From: an uncultured Oscillospiraceae bacterium | GTDB taxonomy: Bacteria; Bacillota; Clostridia; Oscillospirales; Acutalibacteraceae | Direction of reading: 5' to 3' | NCBI GenBank assembly: GCA_900543305.1 | Contig: UQQZ01000039.1 | Span: 1 to 23,914, forward strand | Length of the DNA: 23,914 bases | Shown here: piece by piece, positions 7,093-13,990 of the stretch | How the letters are laid out: the number at the start of each line of letters is the position of its first letter | How positions within the stretch are numbered: the first letter of the stretch is position 1 | Notes under the pieces: model-generated | What the model was told of the DNA's origin: nothing | Database searches by the model: none | What the model saw: the letters and a program-made list of their open reading frames with translations, nothing else | Program-made: the position numbers and the translations under genes

Positions 7093-8784
7093 TTACATGC
7101 TTTCCGGTGCAGTGACCTTGAACAGCTCCAAGGCGTTTTCCAAAACCGTCCGAGTTGCGGTACACAGGAAAAGCCGTGCAGCGGTCAACGAGGCGTCGGA
7201 ACCCTTGACCCGGCAGGTGTTGTAGAACTTGTGGAACAGGGTGCTGAGGTTCATCACATACTTGGTGATCTTGGCCGGATCCAGCAGTTTGGCCGCGTTG
7301 GTGACTTCCCCGGTATAGGAGGAGAGATAGCGGATCAGCTCCAGCTCTTCGGGAGCGGTGAGCAGTGCCAGTTCCTCCGGCGTGCAGTCCCGGGGGGTAA
7401 TGCCGTCGGCAGCCAGGTTTTTCAAGATGCTGCAAATCCGGGCGTGAGCATACTGGACATAGTAAACCGGGTTCTGGGAATCCTGCTGAACGGCCAAATC
7501 CAGGTCGAAGTCAATTCGGGTATTGGCTTCGTAGGAGTTAAAGAGGAACCGGGCCGCGTCCACAGGCACCTCTTCCAGCAAAGTCACCAAGGTGATAGCC
7601 TTGCCGCTGCGCTTGCTGGCCTTGACAATTTCCCCGTCCCGCACCAGACGAACCATCTGCATGAGCACCACCTGCAGCCGGGAGGCATCTACGCCCAAAG
7701 CGGTGAGGGCAGCCTTCAGCCGGGGCACATAGCCGTGGTGGTCGGCACCCAGCACGTCAATGGCCATGTCGAAGTTCCGGGTGACCAGTTTGCCATAGTG
7801 GTAGGCAATATCCGGCACCACATAGGTGGGAACTCCGTTGGAACGGACCAGCACAAAATCTTCGCTGCCGTAGGCTTCACCTCGGAACCACACGGCGCCT
7901 TCCTTCTCATAGGTAGCGCCTTTTTCCTTCAGAAGTTCCACCACCCGGCCCACAGCGCCGCTCTCGTGGAGGGTGGATTCCTTAAACCAGTTGTCATACT
8001 CCACCCGATAGCGTTTCAGATCGTCGTGGAGGCCCTGGATGTTCTTAGGCAGGGCATAGTTTACCAAGGCGGCCCGGCGGTCTTCCTGGGAGGCATCCAC
8101 ATATTGATCTCCGTATTCCGCTGCAAAGTTCTTGGCATGCTCGATGATATCCGCGCCCTTGTAGCCGTCTTCGGGGAAGGGAATGGCTTCTTCTCCCTTG
8201 TAGATCTGGAGGTACCGGGCTTCCAAAGAAGCGCCAAACTTGTTCACCTGGTTGCCGGCGTCGTTGATGTAGAATTCCCGTTCCACATAGTAGCCGGCAG
8301 CATCCAGTACGGAAGCCAAGGCGTCGCCCAGTACGCCTCCCCGGGCGTTGCCAATGTGCATGGGACCGGTGGGGTTAGCGGAGACGAATTCCACCAGAAC
8401 CCGTTTGCCCTGGCCGTAATTGGAACGGCCGTAAGCGCTTCCCAGCTTGTGAATGTCCTGGAGCACTTCCCCGTAGAACCGATTGTCATAGGTGAAATTC
8501 ATAAACCCGGGACCGGCAATTTCACAGGACTGAAAGTAAGTGGCGGACAGGTCCAGATTTTCCTGGATGGCCTGGGCGATTTTTACCGGGGCCATACGGA
8601 AAGCCCGGGCGCCCACCATGGCAGCGTTACAGGCCCAGTCTCCATGGGAGCGGTCTCCGGGAACTTCCAGGGCGAAAGCGGGAAGATCAGCTTGAGGAAG
8701 CTGACCCTTTTCCATGGCCTTCTTCATGGCCTGTTCCAGGGCTTCCCGCAGCTGGTCGGTGGCGATGGTGACAAGTTGAGACAT
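7093..8784 (-). CDS. argS: arginyl-tRNA synthetase
   Basis: This class I synthetase charges tRNA-Arg. It has 563 aa, a normal length. The N-terminal Add-1-type tRNA-binding region includes FALEVPGDRSHGDWACNAAM. The HIGH-type ATP site is SANPTGPMHIGNARGG (HIGN at residues 143-146). The later KASKRSGKAITL region stands where the KMSKS loop is found, in the degenerate form common in ArgRS. The anticodon-binding DALR-like C-terminus reads YNTCRVKGSDASLTAARL. AAAGGATG precedes the ATG by seven bases. It is the last gene of the ddl-murI-DUF1934-argS operon, 22 bp after DUF1934, a neighbour it also has in Bacillus (ywiB-argS). Confidence 0.96.
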   Translation of the reverse strand: MSQLVTIATDQLREALEQAMKKAMEKGQLPQADLPAFALEVPGDRSHGDWACNAAMVGARAFRMAPVKIAQAIQENLDLSATYFQSCEIAGPGFMNFTYDNRFYGEVLQDIHKLGSAYGRSNYGQGKRVLVEFVSANPTGPMHIGNARGGVLGDALASVLDAAGYYVEREFYINDAGNQVNKFGASLEARYLQIYKGEEAIPFPEDGYKGADIIEHAKNFAAEYGDQYVDASQEDRRAALVNYALPKNIQGLHDDLKRYRVEYDNWFKESTLHESGAVGRVVELLKEKGATYEKEGAVWFRGEAYGSEDFVLVRSNGVPTYVVPDIAYHYGKLVTRNFDMAIDVLGADHHGYVPRLKAALTALGVDASRLQVVLMQMVRLVRDGEIVKASKRSGKAITLVTLLEEVPVDAARFLFNSYEANTRIDFDLDLAVQQDSQNPVYYVQYAHARICSILKNLAADGITPRDCTPEELALLTAPEELELIRYLSSYTGEVTNAAKLLDPAKITKYVMNLSTLFHKFYNTCRVKGSDASLTAARLFLCTATRTVLENALELFKVTAPESM

Positions 8785-8806
8785 GTTTTTTCATCCTTTC
8801 ATTTGA

Positions 8807-9247
8807 TCAGGGAAGCTCCGTCTTGCCGCGGGGCTTAACCTCAACGGTAATTTCGTTGCTGCTGGACAGATTGGAATCGATGTCCAAGGTGTATCGAATA
8901 TCCAGGAAAGCGCCCTGTTCTCCCAGCTCCTCTCGGAGCTCGCTGGTAAAGACGCCTACCGTGAGGGTTCCGTAGCCAGTATCGTACAGGCAAAGGTGAC
9001 GTTTCCCCTGTTCCAAGATCAATCGGGTAGAGGATCCGGCGCGCATCATGGTAACTTTGCCGGGCTCGACTTTCAGCACGGAGGTATAGGAGATCTTCGG
9101 ATCTTCCGTGTCGTATTCCTTATAGGCGATAAACCAGGCGCCGCCCCTTCGGGTATAGGTGCCGGTGGTATTCAGGGAGATTTCCTCGGTGTCGTTTTCG
9201 TAGGCTTGGCGCCCGATGATGTTGATGTCGAAGTCTTCTCTCAGCAT
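8807..9247 (-). CDS. DUF1934 family protein (YwiB-like)
   Basis: The 146-aa protein fits the DUF1934 family: a small beta-barrel, calycin-like protein of unknown role, found next to argS in Firmicutes. Visible are ISLNTTGTYTRRGGAWFIAYKEYD near the N-terminus and the strand-turn pattern VLKVEPGKVTMMRAGSSTRL. It also has GTLTVGVFTSEL and a C-terminal ending in TLDIDSNLSSSNEITVEVK. No signal peptide or membrane segment is present, so it is cytoplasmic. AAAGGATC lies upstream of ATG 9247. It sits between murI (18 bp) and argS (22 bp). The family is recognised mostly from pattern and context, and the function is unknown. Confidence 0.85.
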   Translation of the reverse strand: MLREDFDINIIGRQAYENDTEEISLNTTGTYTRRGGAWFIAYKEYDTEDPKISYTSVLKVEPGKVTMMRAGSSTRLILEQGKRHLCLYDTGYGTLTVGVFTSELREELGEQGAFLDIRYTLDIDSNLSSSNEITVEVKPRGKTELP

Positions 9248-9265
9248 GCAAAGATCCTTTCCGGG

Positions 9266-10084
9266 TCAGGCCCCATAGCGCTCAATATCGATGCGCTCAG
9301 TGCGGCCTTCCACGCTGTGGCCCAGGAAAAGCTCGGCCACGTTCATGAAATTTTCCGGCGTGTCCGTGACGTAATAGCTGACGTGCCGGGGGGTTCCCTG
9401 CTGGCAGAGCAGGTCGTTTTCTTTGAGGGCCTGTGCCAAGGCCAAAGCGGCTTCCCGGCCGCTGTCAATGAGCCGGACCCCTTTGCCCATCACCGAAGCG
9501 ATGGTGGCGCTGATAATGGGATAGTGAGTGCAGCCCAGAATCAGGGTGTCCACTCCGGCAGCCCGAACCGGGGCCAGATAGCGTTCCGCCACCAGCCGGG
9601 TCACCTCGTCCTGAGGAGAGACAAAACCCGCCTCCACCAGGGGCACAAACAGAGGACAGGCTTGGGGGAACACCTCATACTTGTGATTGATTGCCAGCAA
9701 AGCTTTCCGGTAGGAATCGCTGGCAATGGTGGCCGCCGTGCCGATCACTCCAATTTTGCCGGTTTTGGTGGCGGCAGCAGCGGCCCGAGCGCAGGGAACA
9801 ATCACGTCAATGTAGGGGACGCTGAGGGATTCCCCCACGCTGCGGGCCACAGAGCTGACCGTGCCGCAGGCGGCCAGCACGGCTTTGACGTTTTGGGAAA
9901 GCAGGAAGGCCATGTCCTGCTGGGCGTAGCGCTGGATGGTACGTCGGTCCCGGGAGCCGTAGGGCACCCGGCCCGTGTCACCAAAATAGACGATGCTTTC
10001 CCCGGGCAGCACTTTTTCCAGCTGTTTAACGGCGGTGAGCCCTCCCAGGCCGGAATCGAACACACCGATGGGCCGGTTATCCAT
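9266..10084 (-). CDS. murI: glutamate racemase
   Basis: MurI makes D-glutamate for peptidoglycan. The product has 272 aa. It shows IGVFDSGLGGLTAV at the N-terminus (catalytic-pocket D10 and S11), then YFGDTGRVPYGSR. The two catalytic cysteines are C73 (LAACGTVSSVA) and C185 (LILGCTHYPI). The first cysteine motif reads CGTV where most glutamate racemases have CNTA, so the usual substrate-contacting Asn is Gly here. AAAGGGG precedes the ATG at a good distance. It lies 33 bp after ddl, so two peptidoglycan-precursor genes are paired. Assignment is secure; the motif change is reported separately. Confidence 0.94.
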   Translation of the reverse strand: MDNRPIGVFDSGLGGLTAVKQLEKVLPGESIVYFGDTGRVPYGSRDRRTIQRYAQQDMAFLLSQNVKAVLAACGTVSSVARSVGESLSVPYIDVIVPCARAAAAATKTGKIGVIGTAATIASDSYRKALLAINHKYEVFPQACPLFVPLVEAGFVSPQDEVTRLVAERYLAPVRAAGVDTLILGCTHYPIISATIASVMGKGVRLIDSGREAALALAQALKENDLLCQQGTPRHVSYYVTDTPENFMNVAELFLGHSVEGRTERIDIERYGA

Positions 10085-10117
10085 AAGGTAAACCCCTTTC
10101 CAAACAAATAGGTCCGT

Positions 10118-11197
10118 TTAGGCGTTGGCTTTCTGGAAAGCCAGGTCCACAAGTTTATCCAGCAGCTGACCGTAGGTGAGACCCTTGGCCATCCACAGTT
10201 TGGGGTACATGCTGATGGAGGTAAAGCCGGGCAGGGTATTGATCTCATTGAGAACCACCCGGTGATCTCCCTCGGTGACAAAAAAGTCCACCCGGGCCAA
10301 GCCGGAACAGCCCAGAAGCCGGTAAGCCCGCACAGCCACCTGGCGGATTTTTTCCGCCACTTCCTCGTCGATCCGGGCGGGAATATACAGCTGGCTGGTA
10401 CCGTTGATATACTTGTCGTCGTAGTCGTAGAATTGAGCGGAAGCGCCGATTTCTCCCACTAAGGAAGCCTGAGCGTCCCGGTTGCCCAAAACGGCACATT
10501 CCACTTCCTGGCCCCGGATGCCCTCTTCCACAATGATTTTAGAGTCTTCCCGGGCTGCCTTTTCGATGGCGGCGTCCAGATCCTCATACCGCTCTACCTT
10601 GCTGACGCCCACGGAAGAGCCTGCGTTGGCGGGCTTTACAAATACGGGGAAATCCAGCCGGGCGCGGATTTTATTTTTAATGGTATCCGCAGCCGCTGGG
10701 AAGCGGTCGGCGTAGAACCACAGGTAATGGGCCTGTTCAATGTCCGCGGCGGAAAGCAGGGTGTGGGTGACAGCCTTGTCCATGCACACTGCGGAGGAAA
10801 GGGTATTGCATCCCACATAGGGAATTCCAGAAAGCTGGAACAGTCCCTGGATGGTGCCGTCCTCCCCGTTTTTGCCGTGGAGGGCGGGGAAGATTACGTC
10901 CAGAGGAATGGTTTCGGCGCCGGTATCCCGGAGGACCACCAGGCCGTGAACGGAGGGATCAGGGGAGAGGAAGGCGGGAACCACAGGACCCTGTTCCCAA
11001 GCGCCGTTGACGATTTCCTTTACGTCGCCGGTGTAAAGAAGCCACTTGCCCTCTTTGGTGATGCCCACCATGTGTACGTCATATTTTTCCGGAGAAAGGT
11101 TTTCCAAAATCGAAGTGGCCGACATCCGGGAGACCTCGTGTTCTGAGGAAACGCCCCCGAAGATCACAGCCAAACTCAGCTTGCCGCTGCTGCTCAT
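10118..11197 (-). CDS. ddl: D-alanine--D-alanine ligase
   Basis: Ddl joins two D-alanines with ATP for the peptidoglycan stem peptide. The protein has 359 aa in an ATP-grasp fold. Visible are AVIFGGVSSEHEVSRMSA (N-terminal), FPALHGKNGEDGTIQGLFQLSG, FVKPANAGSSVGVSK, EEGIRGQEVECAV, and the omega loop FYDYDDKYINGTSQLYIPA. The C-terminal metal site includes GLARVDFFVTEGDHRVVLNEINTLPGFT. The YDYDDKY loop is of the D-Ala:D-Ala type and not the D-Ala:D-Lac type (inference). The ATG at 11197 is preferred over the GTG at 11206 because GGGGTG is correctly spaced only for the ATG. It is the first gene of the four-gene operon. Confidence 0.95.
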   Translation of the reverse strand: MSSSGKLSLAVIFGGVSSEHEVSRMSATSILENLSPEKYDVHMVGITKEGKWLLYTGDVKEIVNGAWEQGPVVPAFLSPDPSVHGLVVLRDTGAETIPLDVIFPALHGKNGEDGTIQGLFQLSGIPYVGCNTLSSAVCMDKAVTHTLLSAADIEQAHYLWFYADRFPAAADTIKNKIRARLDFPVFVKPANAGSSVGVSKVERYEDLDAAIEKAAREDSKIIVEEGIRGQEVECAVLGNRDAQASLVGEIGASAQFYDYDDKYINGTSQLYIPARIDEEVAEKIRQVAVRAYRLLGCSGLARVDFFVTEGDHRVVLNEINTLPGFTSISMYPKLWMAKGLTYGQLLDKLVDLAFQKANA

Positions 11198-11344
11198 AGC
11201 GATCACACCCCATGGTTATTAAAATTGTATTGACAAGGGGAAAGCCCATGCTTTTCCCTCAAACTGGGCAGAGTAAAACCGGAAAGTCCCGGGACCGTTC
11301 TGAAAGGAAGGTCCATGTCCCCGAAAAAGCGGAGGCAGACTCGA
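11198..11344 (-). promoter_or_regulatory. predicted ddl 5' leader with two hairpins
   Basis: The leader region has GGACC/GGTCC arms around a 13-base loop (about 11291-11313). It also has a GGGAAAAGC/GCTTTCCC stem-loop with a bulged A (about 11236-11257). Neither is followed by a strong U-run on the minus strand. No T-box specifier or other known riboswitch motif is visible. A short plus-strand frame here (from 11212) lacks a ribosome site and is not called. Confidence 0.35.
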
Positions 11345-11350
11345 TTCAAT

Positions 11351-11379
11351 ATTATACTATGCAAAAGGGAATTTCGCAA
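11351..11379 (-). promoter_or_regulatory. sigma-70-type promoter of the ddl-murI-DUF1934-argS operon
   Basis: On the minus strand, TTGCGA (11379-11374) and TATAAT (11356-11351) are 17 bp apart. This predicts a leader of about 145 nt before ddl. Confidence 0.75.
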
Positions 11380-11421
11380 CTCTTTTCCCCGGTTTCTTTG
11401 GCGGAGGGATGGAAAAAAAGA

Positions 11422-11450
11422 TAGACTTTTCCCTTGGCCCATGGTATACT
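11422..11450 (+). promoter_or_regulatory. probable promoter for the 262-aa protein
   Basis: TAGACT (11422-11427) and TATACT (11445-11450) are 17 bp apart. The -10 overlaps the in-frame ATG at 11441, which argues that this ATG is not the start and that TTG 11486 is. Confidence 0.55.
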
Positions 11451-11485
11451 ATGACCCAAACACGGTTTTTTGGAGTGATCGCATT

Positions 11486-12274
11486 TTGGAGTTTAACGCC
11501 TTTGCATTGATACAAAACGGTTTGCAGGAAGAGCTTTCCCAGCAGGGGTTTGGAGAAGCCACCCCTATGGAAGATCCTGCAGGCCAGGCGGTGATGTTTT
11601 CCACCGACGAGGTGGCATACAGCCTTCTGTACGACGAAAAACAGCAGCGGTTCCAGCTGCGTTCCACCACCTTGGATGAAGACGGCCTGCCCGGAGAGTG
11701 GAAGGGCCTTTCCCTGTGGCTGTTCGATCCCCAGGAGGGCACCCGTTCCGATGCGGAAAGCATCCTGGCGGACTTTCTGGAAGTGGTTCAGGGGCCCAAG
11801 CGGGTGGCGCTGGTCCAGCAGCAGAAGAAACATCGGGGCAAGGACGAGGATCGCAGTGTAGACCCCCTGTTTTTCCTCAACCGGCTGGTGAATCTTTTCC
11901 CCCAACTGAAGGACGCCATGAACGAAGAGCGGATCTTGTACGGTCAGGTGCGGTATGTGACCTTTGTTAAAGAGAATGTGCTGCCCCTGTGTGAGGAACT
12001 GGCCCAGAAGCGTTCTGGAGGGGATGCCATGAAGAAACTTTGCGCCCTTCTGGACGACATGTATAAGAACGGTGACATGGACGTGCGCTCCATTGTGACC
12101 TTCACCTTGCTCAACGGCCTCAGCGACGGGGCTTTTGAAAAAGTCCGGGAGCAACTGGGGGAGGAGCTTCAGAAAAGCATGAAGTATTCCCGAAAACTCC
12201 GGGGCAGGAAAATCAAACCCGAAAAGAAAAAGAAGCAGAAAAAAGTGGTGGCCAAGCTGGACGCCCACCGGTAA
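11486..12274 (+). CDS. uncharacterised cytoplasmic protein, 262 aa
   Basis: I do not recognise a named family. The predicted protein is soluble. An N-terminal alpha/beta-looking part (FNAFALIQNGLQEELSQQGF, then YSLLYDEKQQRFQLRST) leads to a helical middle with RLVNLFPQLKDAMNEERILYG. This is followed by a second helical part and an extremely basic tail (RGRKIKPEKKKKQKK, last 24 residues) that could bind nucleic acid. TTG 11486 is chosen because GGAGTG lies about nine bases upstream and the predicted promoter -10 covers the only nearby ATG (11441). It stands alone between the divergent ddl promoter and the rpmG promoter. Function is unknown; the position next to translation genes is suggestive only. 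Confidence 0.75.
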   Translation: MEFNAFALIQNGLQEELSQQGFGEATPMEDPAGQAVMFSTDEVAYSLLYDEKQQRFQLRSTTLDEDGLPGEWKGLSLWLFDPQEGTRSDAESILADFLEVVQGPKRVALVQQQKKHRGKDEDRSVDPLFFLNRLVNLFPQLKDAMNEERILYGQVRYVTFVKENVLPLCEELAQKRSGGDAMKKLCALLDDMYKNGDMDVRSIVTFTLLNGLSDGAFEKVREQLGEELQKSMKYSRKLRGRKIKPEKKKKQKKVVAKLDAHR

Positions 12275-12291
12275 AAGCCCGGGAAATTCCC

Positions 12292-12320
12292 TTGACAGAA
12301 AGGACCTCTTGTGCTATACT
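12292..12320 (+). promoter_or_regulatory. promoter of the rpmG-secE-nusG cluster
   Basis: A consensus TTGACA at 12292-12297 and TATACT at 12315-12320 are separated by 17 bp. The predicted transcript start (about 12327) is some 100 nt before rpmG. Confidence 0.88.
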
Positions 12321-12326
12321 GTTAGC

Positions 12327-12351
12327 ACCTCGGAAAAGAGGTTCTTTTTTT
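12327..12351 (+). terminator. terminator-like hairpin, probably ends the 262-aa protein transcript
   Basis: ACCTC (12327-12331) and GAGGT (12338-12342) form a short stem followed by a run of seven Ts. For read-through from upstream, an alternative arm ACCTCTT at 12304-12310 can pair with AAGAGGT at 12336-12342. Because the rpmG transcript would start about at this stem, it is more likely the end of the upstream unit than an attenuator. Confidence 0.5.
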
Positions 12352-12373
12352 GTGCCTGTTTTTTGAGGGAGGC

Positions 12374-12398
12374 TGGGGTGAAAACCCCCAAATTTTTT
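12374..12398 (+). promoter_or_regulatory. candidate attenuator hairpin in the rpmG leader
   Basis: TGGGG (12374-12378) pairs with CCCCA (12386-12390) and is followed two bases later by six Ts (12393-12398). It lies about 50-70 nt into the predicted leader and about 27 bases before rpmG. The stem is only five bp, so this is a candidate only. Confidence 0.45.
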
Positions 12399-12424
12399 CC
12401 GTATAACGGGAGGTGCCGAACAAA

Positions 12425-12574
12425 ATGAGAGTGAAAGTCGTGCTGGCCTGCACCGAGTGCAAGCAGAGGAACTACAACACGAAGAAGAACAAGAAGAACG
12501 ATCCCGACCGGCTTGAGATGAACAAGTACTGCCGGTTCTGCCGGAAGCACACCCTGCACCGGGAAACCAAGTAA
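12425..12574 (+). CDS. rpmG: 50S ribosomal protein L33
   Basis: This is a 49-aa large-subunit protein. The sequence begins MRVKVVLACTECKQRNYNT and contains KYCRFCRKHTLH. The four cysteines C9, C12, C36 and C39 form two CxxC pairs, so it is the zinc-binding (C+) type of L33 and not the cysteine-free paralogue that some Firmicutes use under zinc starvation. GGGAGGTG at 12408-12415 is well placed before the ATG. It is the first gene of the rpmG-secE-nusG-rplK-rplA order common in Firmicutes, and secE starts 11 bp after its stop. Confidence 0.96.
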   Translation: MRVKVVLACTECKQRNYNTKKNKKNDPDRLEMNKYCRFCRKHTLHRETK

Positions 12575-12585
12575 GGAGCGAGGAC

Positions 12586-12831
12586 ATGGCGGAAAACGTA
12601 AAAAAGGCGGAGAAAAAGCCTAACGCCCTAGTCCGGTTCTTCAAGCGGGTAACAAAATTCTTCCGCGACTGCAAGGGCGAGATCAAGAAGATCGTGTGGC
12701 CCACTCCCAAGGCGACGTTTAAGAACACCGGCGTGGTGCTGGTGACCATTATTGTGGTGACCATTTTCGTCTTCCTGCTGGATACCGTGTTCATGAACCT
12801 CTTGGGGCTTGTGATGGACGTGGCCGGGTGA
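12586..12831 (+). CDS. secE: preprotein translocase subunit SecE
   Basis: SecE clamps SecY in the membrane translocon. The 81-aa protein has the Gram-positive single-helix form. A basic amphipathic segment (RFFKRVTKFFRDCKGEIKKI, with the conserved VWPTPKATF after it) precedes one transmembrane helix, about residues 49-72 (VVLVTIIVVTIFVFLLDTVFM). GGAG lies directly after the rpmG stop and serves as the ribosome site. It is co-transcribed with rpmG (11-bp gap) and nusG (29-bp gap). Confidence 0.96.
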   Translation: MAENVKKAEKKPNALVRFFKRVTKFFRDCKGEIKKIVWPTPKATFKNTGVVLVTIIVVTIFVFLLDTVFMNLLGLVMDVAG

Positions 12832-12860
12832 CGAAAGTCACTGGAAAGCGGAGGTAGCAG

Positions 12861-13385
12861 ATGGCAGAAGAAGCAAAATGGTATGTGGTGCACACCTATT
12901 CCGGGTATGAGAACAAAGTGGCCTCAAACCTGGAGAAGACGGTGGAGAACCGCCAGTTGCAGGATTTGATCCAGGAGATCCGAGTGCCCACGGAAAAGGT
13001 GACAGAAATCACCGATTCCGGGAAGCGCAAGGAAGTGGAACGGAAAATTTTCCCCGGCTATGTCATTGTGAAAATGGTGATGACAGACGAGTCCTGGTAC
13101 GCCGTACGCAACATCCGCGGTTGCACCGGCTTTGTGGGACCCTCCTCCAAGCCCATCCCGCTGACGGAGGACGAGGTGGCCCGGCTGGGTATTGAACAGC
13201 GGGAGATTCAGGTCAACTACAAGGTAGGAGACTCGGTGAACATCGTGGACGGGCCCTTGGAGGGCTTTGTGGGCACGGTGGAGGAAATGGACGTGGAGAA
13301 GAACAGAATCCGCGTGATGGTTTCCATGTTTGGCCGGGAGACGCCTGTGGAGTTGGAACTGGACCAGGCAGAACCTGTGGACTAA
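12861..13385 (+). CDS. nusG: transcription termination/antitermination factor NusG
   Basis: NusG binds RNA polymerase and modulates pausing, and it couples to ribosomes or Rho in many bacteria. The 174-aa product has the NGN domain (KWYVVHTYSGYENKVASNLE, then the typical ERKIFPGYVIVKMVM and VRNIRGCTGFVG). The C-terminal KOW domain is GDSVNIVDGPLEGFVGTVEE (about residues 122-141). The start is ATG 12861 with GGAGGTAG upstream. The 174-nt gap to rplK holds regulatory RNA structure, described separately. Confidence 0.97.
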   Translation: MAEEAKWYVVHTYSGYENKVASNLEKTVENRQLQDLIQEIRVPTEKVTEITDSGKRKEVERKIFPGYVIVKMVMTDESWYAVRNIRGCTGFVGPSSKPIPLTEDEVARLGIEQREIQVNYKVGDSVNIVDGPLEGFVGTVEEMDVEKNRIRVMVSMFGRETPVELELDQAEPVD

Positions 13386-13447
13386 TCCCAGGGCGGAGGG
13401 CAGCGAATGACCGATGGCCTCCGTGGCAAGAAAGAAAGTTAGGCAGT

Positions 13448-13468
13448 AAAGCGGAAATTCCGCTTTTT
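13448..13468 (+). terminator. terminator-like hairpin between nusG and rplK
   Basis: AAAGCGGA (13448-13455) and TCCGCTTT (13459-13466) form a perfect 8-bp stem with a 3-base loop and a T5 run at 13464-13468. It may end part of the nusG transcripts or act as an attenuator ahead of the L11-L1 genes. A second hairpin without a T-run follows at 13473-13487 (AGGGGC/GCCCCT). Confidence 0.55.
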
Positions 13469-13487
13469 CGCGAGGGGCTCAGCCCCT

Positions 13488-13535
13488 GTGGGAGATACGG
13501 CTGAAATCTGAAAGCACGGCCGTGTCGTTATCCAC
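13488..13535 (+). promoter_or_regulatory. rplK leader resembling the L1-binding stem of 23S rRNA
   Basis: GTGG (13488-13491) pairs with CCAC (13532-13535). An internal loop GAGAT opposite GTCGTTAT follows, then ACGGC (13497-13501) pairs with GCCGT (13519-13523). The GTGGGAG element plus TTATCCAC closely matches the helix-76 L1 site of 23S rRNA (GGTGGGAGG with AATACCACC). L1 represses its own L11-L1 operon by binding such a mimic in other bacteria. The assignment here rests on sequence comparison from memory. Confidence 0.65.
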
Positions 13536-13559
13536 CACGAATTTTGGAGGTGCAAACAA

Positions 13560-13985
13560 ATGGCTCAGAAGGTTACGGGCTTTATCAAGCTCCAGATCCC
13601 TGCCGGCAAAGCGACTCCGGCGCCGCCTGTCGGCCCCGCGCTTGGTCAGCATGGTGTGAACATCATGGCATTTACCAAGGAATTTAACGAGCGTACCAAG
13701 AACGACGTGGGTTTGATTATCCCTGTCGTGATCACGGTCTACGCTGACCGTTCTTTCACCTTTATCACCAAGACTCCTCCGGCCGCTGTTCTGATCAAGA
13801 AGGCCTGCGGCATTGAGACGGCTTCCGGTGAGCCCAATAAGAAGAAGGTCGCCAAGATCACCCGCGAGCAGGTGCAGAAGATTGCCGAACAGAAGATGCC
13901 CGACCTGAACGCATCTTCCGTTGAGAGTGCCATGAGCATGATCGCCGGCACTGCCCGCAGCATGGGGATCGAAGTAGTAGATTAA
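13560..13985 (+). CDS. rplK: 50S ribosomal protein L11
   Basis: L11 forms the base of the ribosomal stalk with L10 and binds the GTPase-associated region of 23S rRNA. The 141-aa length is standard. The N-terminal domain reads KLQIPAGKATPAPPVGPALG, followed by QHGVNIMAFTKEFNERT. The C-terminal RNA-binding domain includes KTPPAAVLIKKACGI and ASSVESAMSMIAGTARSMGI. The region PAPPVGPALGQHGVNI is where thiostrepton-resistance changes fall in the family, and it looks wild-type. TTTTGGAGGTG precedes the ATG. Confidence 0.98.
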   Translation: MAQKVTGFIKLQIPAGKATPAPPVGPALGQHGVNIMAFTKEFNERTKNDVGLIIPVVITVYADRSFTFITKTPPAAVLIKKACGIETASGEPNKKKVAKITREQVQKIAEQKMPDLNASSVESAMSMIAGTARSMGIEVVD

Positions 13986-13990
13986 TTCCC

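Noticed and set aside
7042..8838. A 598-codon open frame on the plus strand opposite argS
   Set aside because: It is fully antisense to a clear argS, gives a His/Gly/Val-rich protein with no family pattern, and reflects the codon bias of the real gene.
8996..10111. A 371-codon plus-strand frame opposite DUF1934 and murI
   Set aside because: It is antisense to two well-supported genes, has no ribosome site and shows no recognisable motif.
11230..11235. A perfect TTGACA on the plus strand inside the ddl leader
   Set aside because: No acceptable -10 lies 16-18 bp downstream, and the only following frame (11212-11424) lacks a ribosome site.
11357..12268. A 303-codon minus-strand frame opposite the 262-aa protein
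   Set aside because: The plus-strand frame has a promoter, ribosome site and balanced composition. The minus frame runs into the ddl promoter region and has none of these.
12275..12424. A tRNA (often tRNA-Trp) before secE/nusG
   Set aside because: No cloverleaf, TTCGA arm or CCA end could be found here or in any other spacer of the window.
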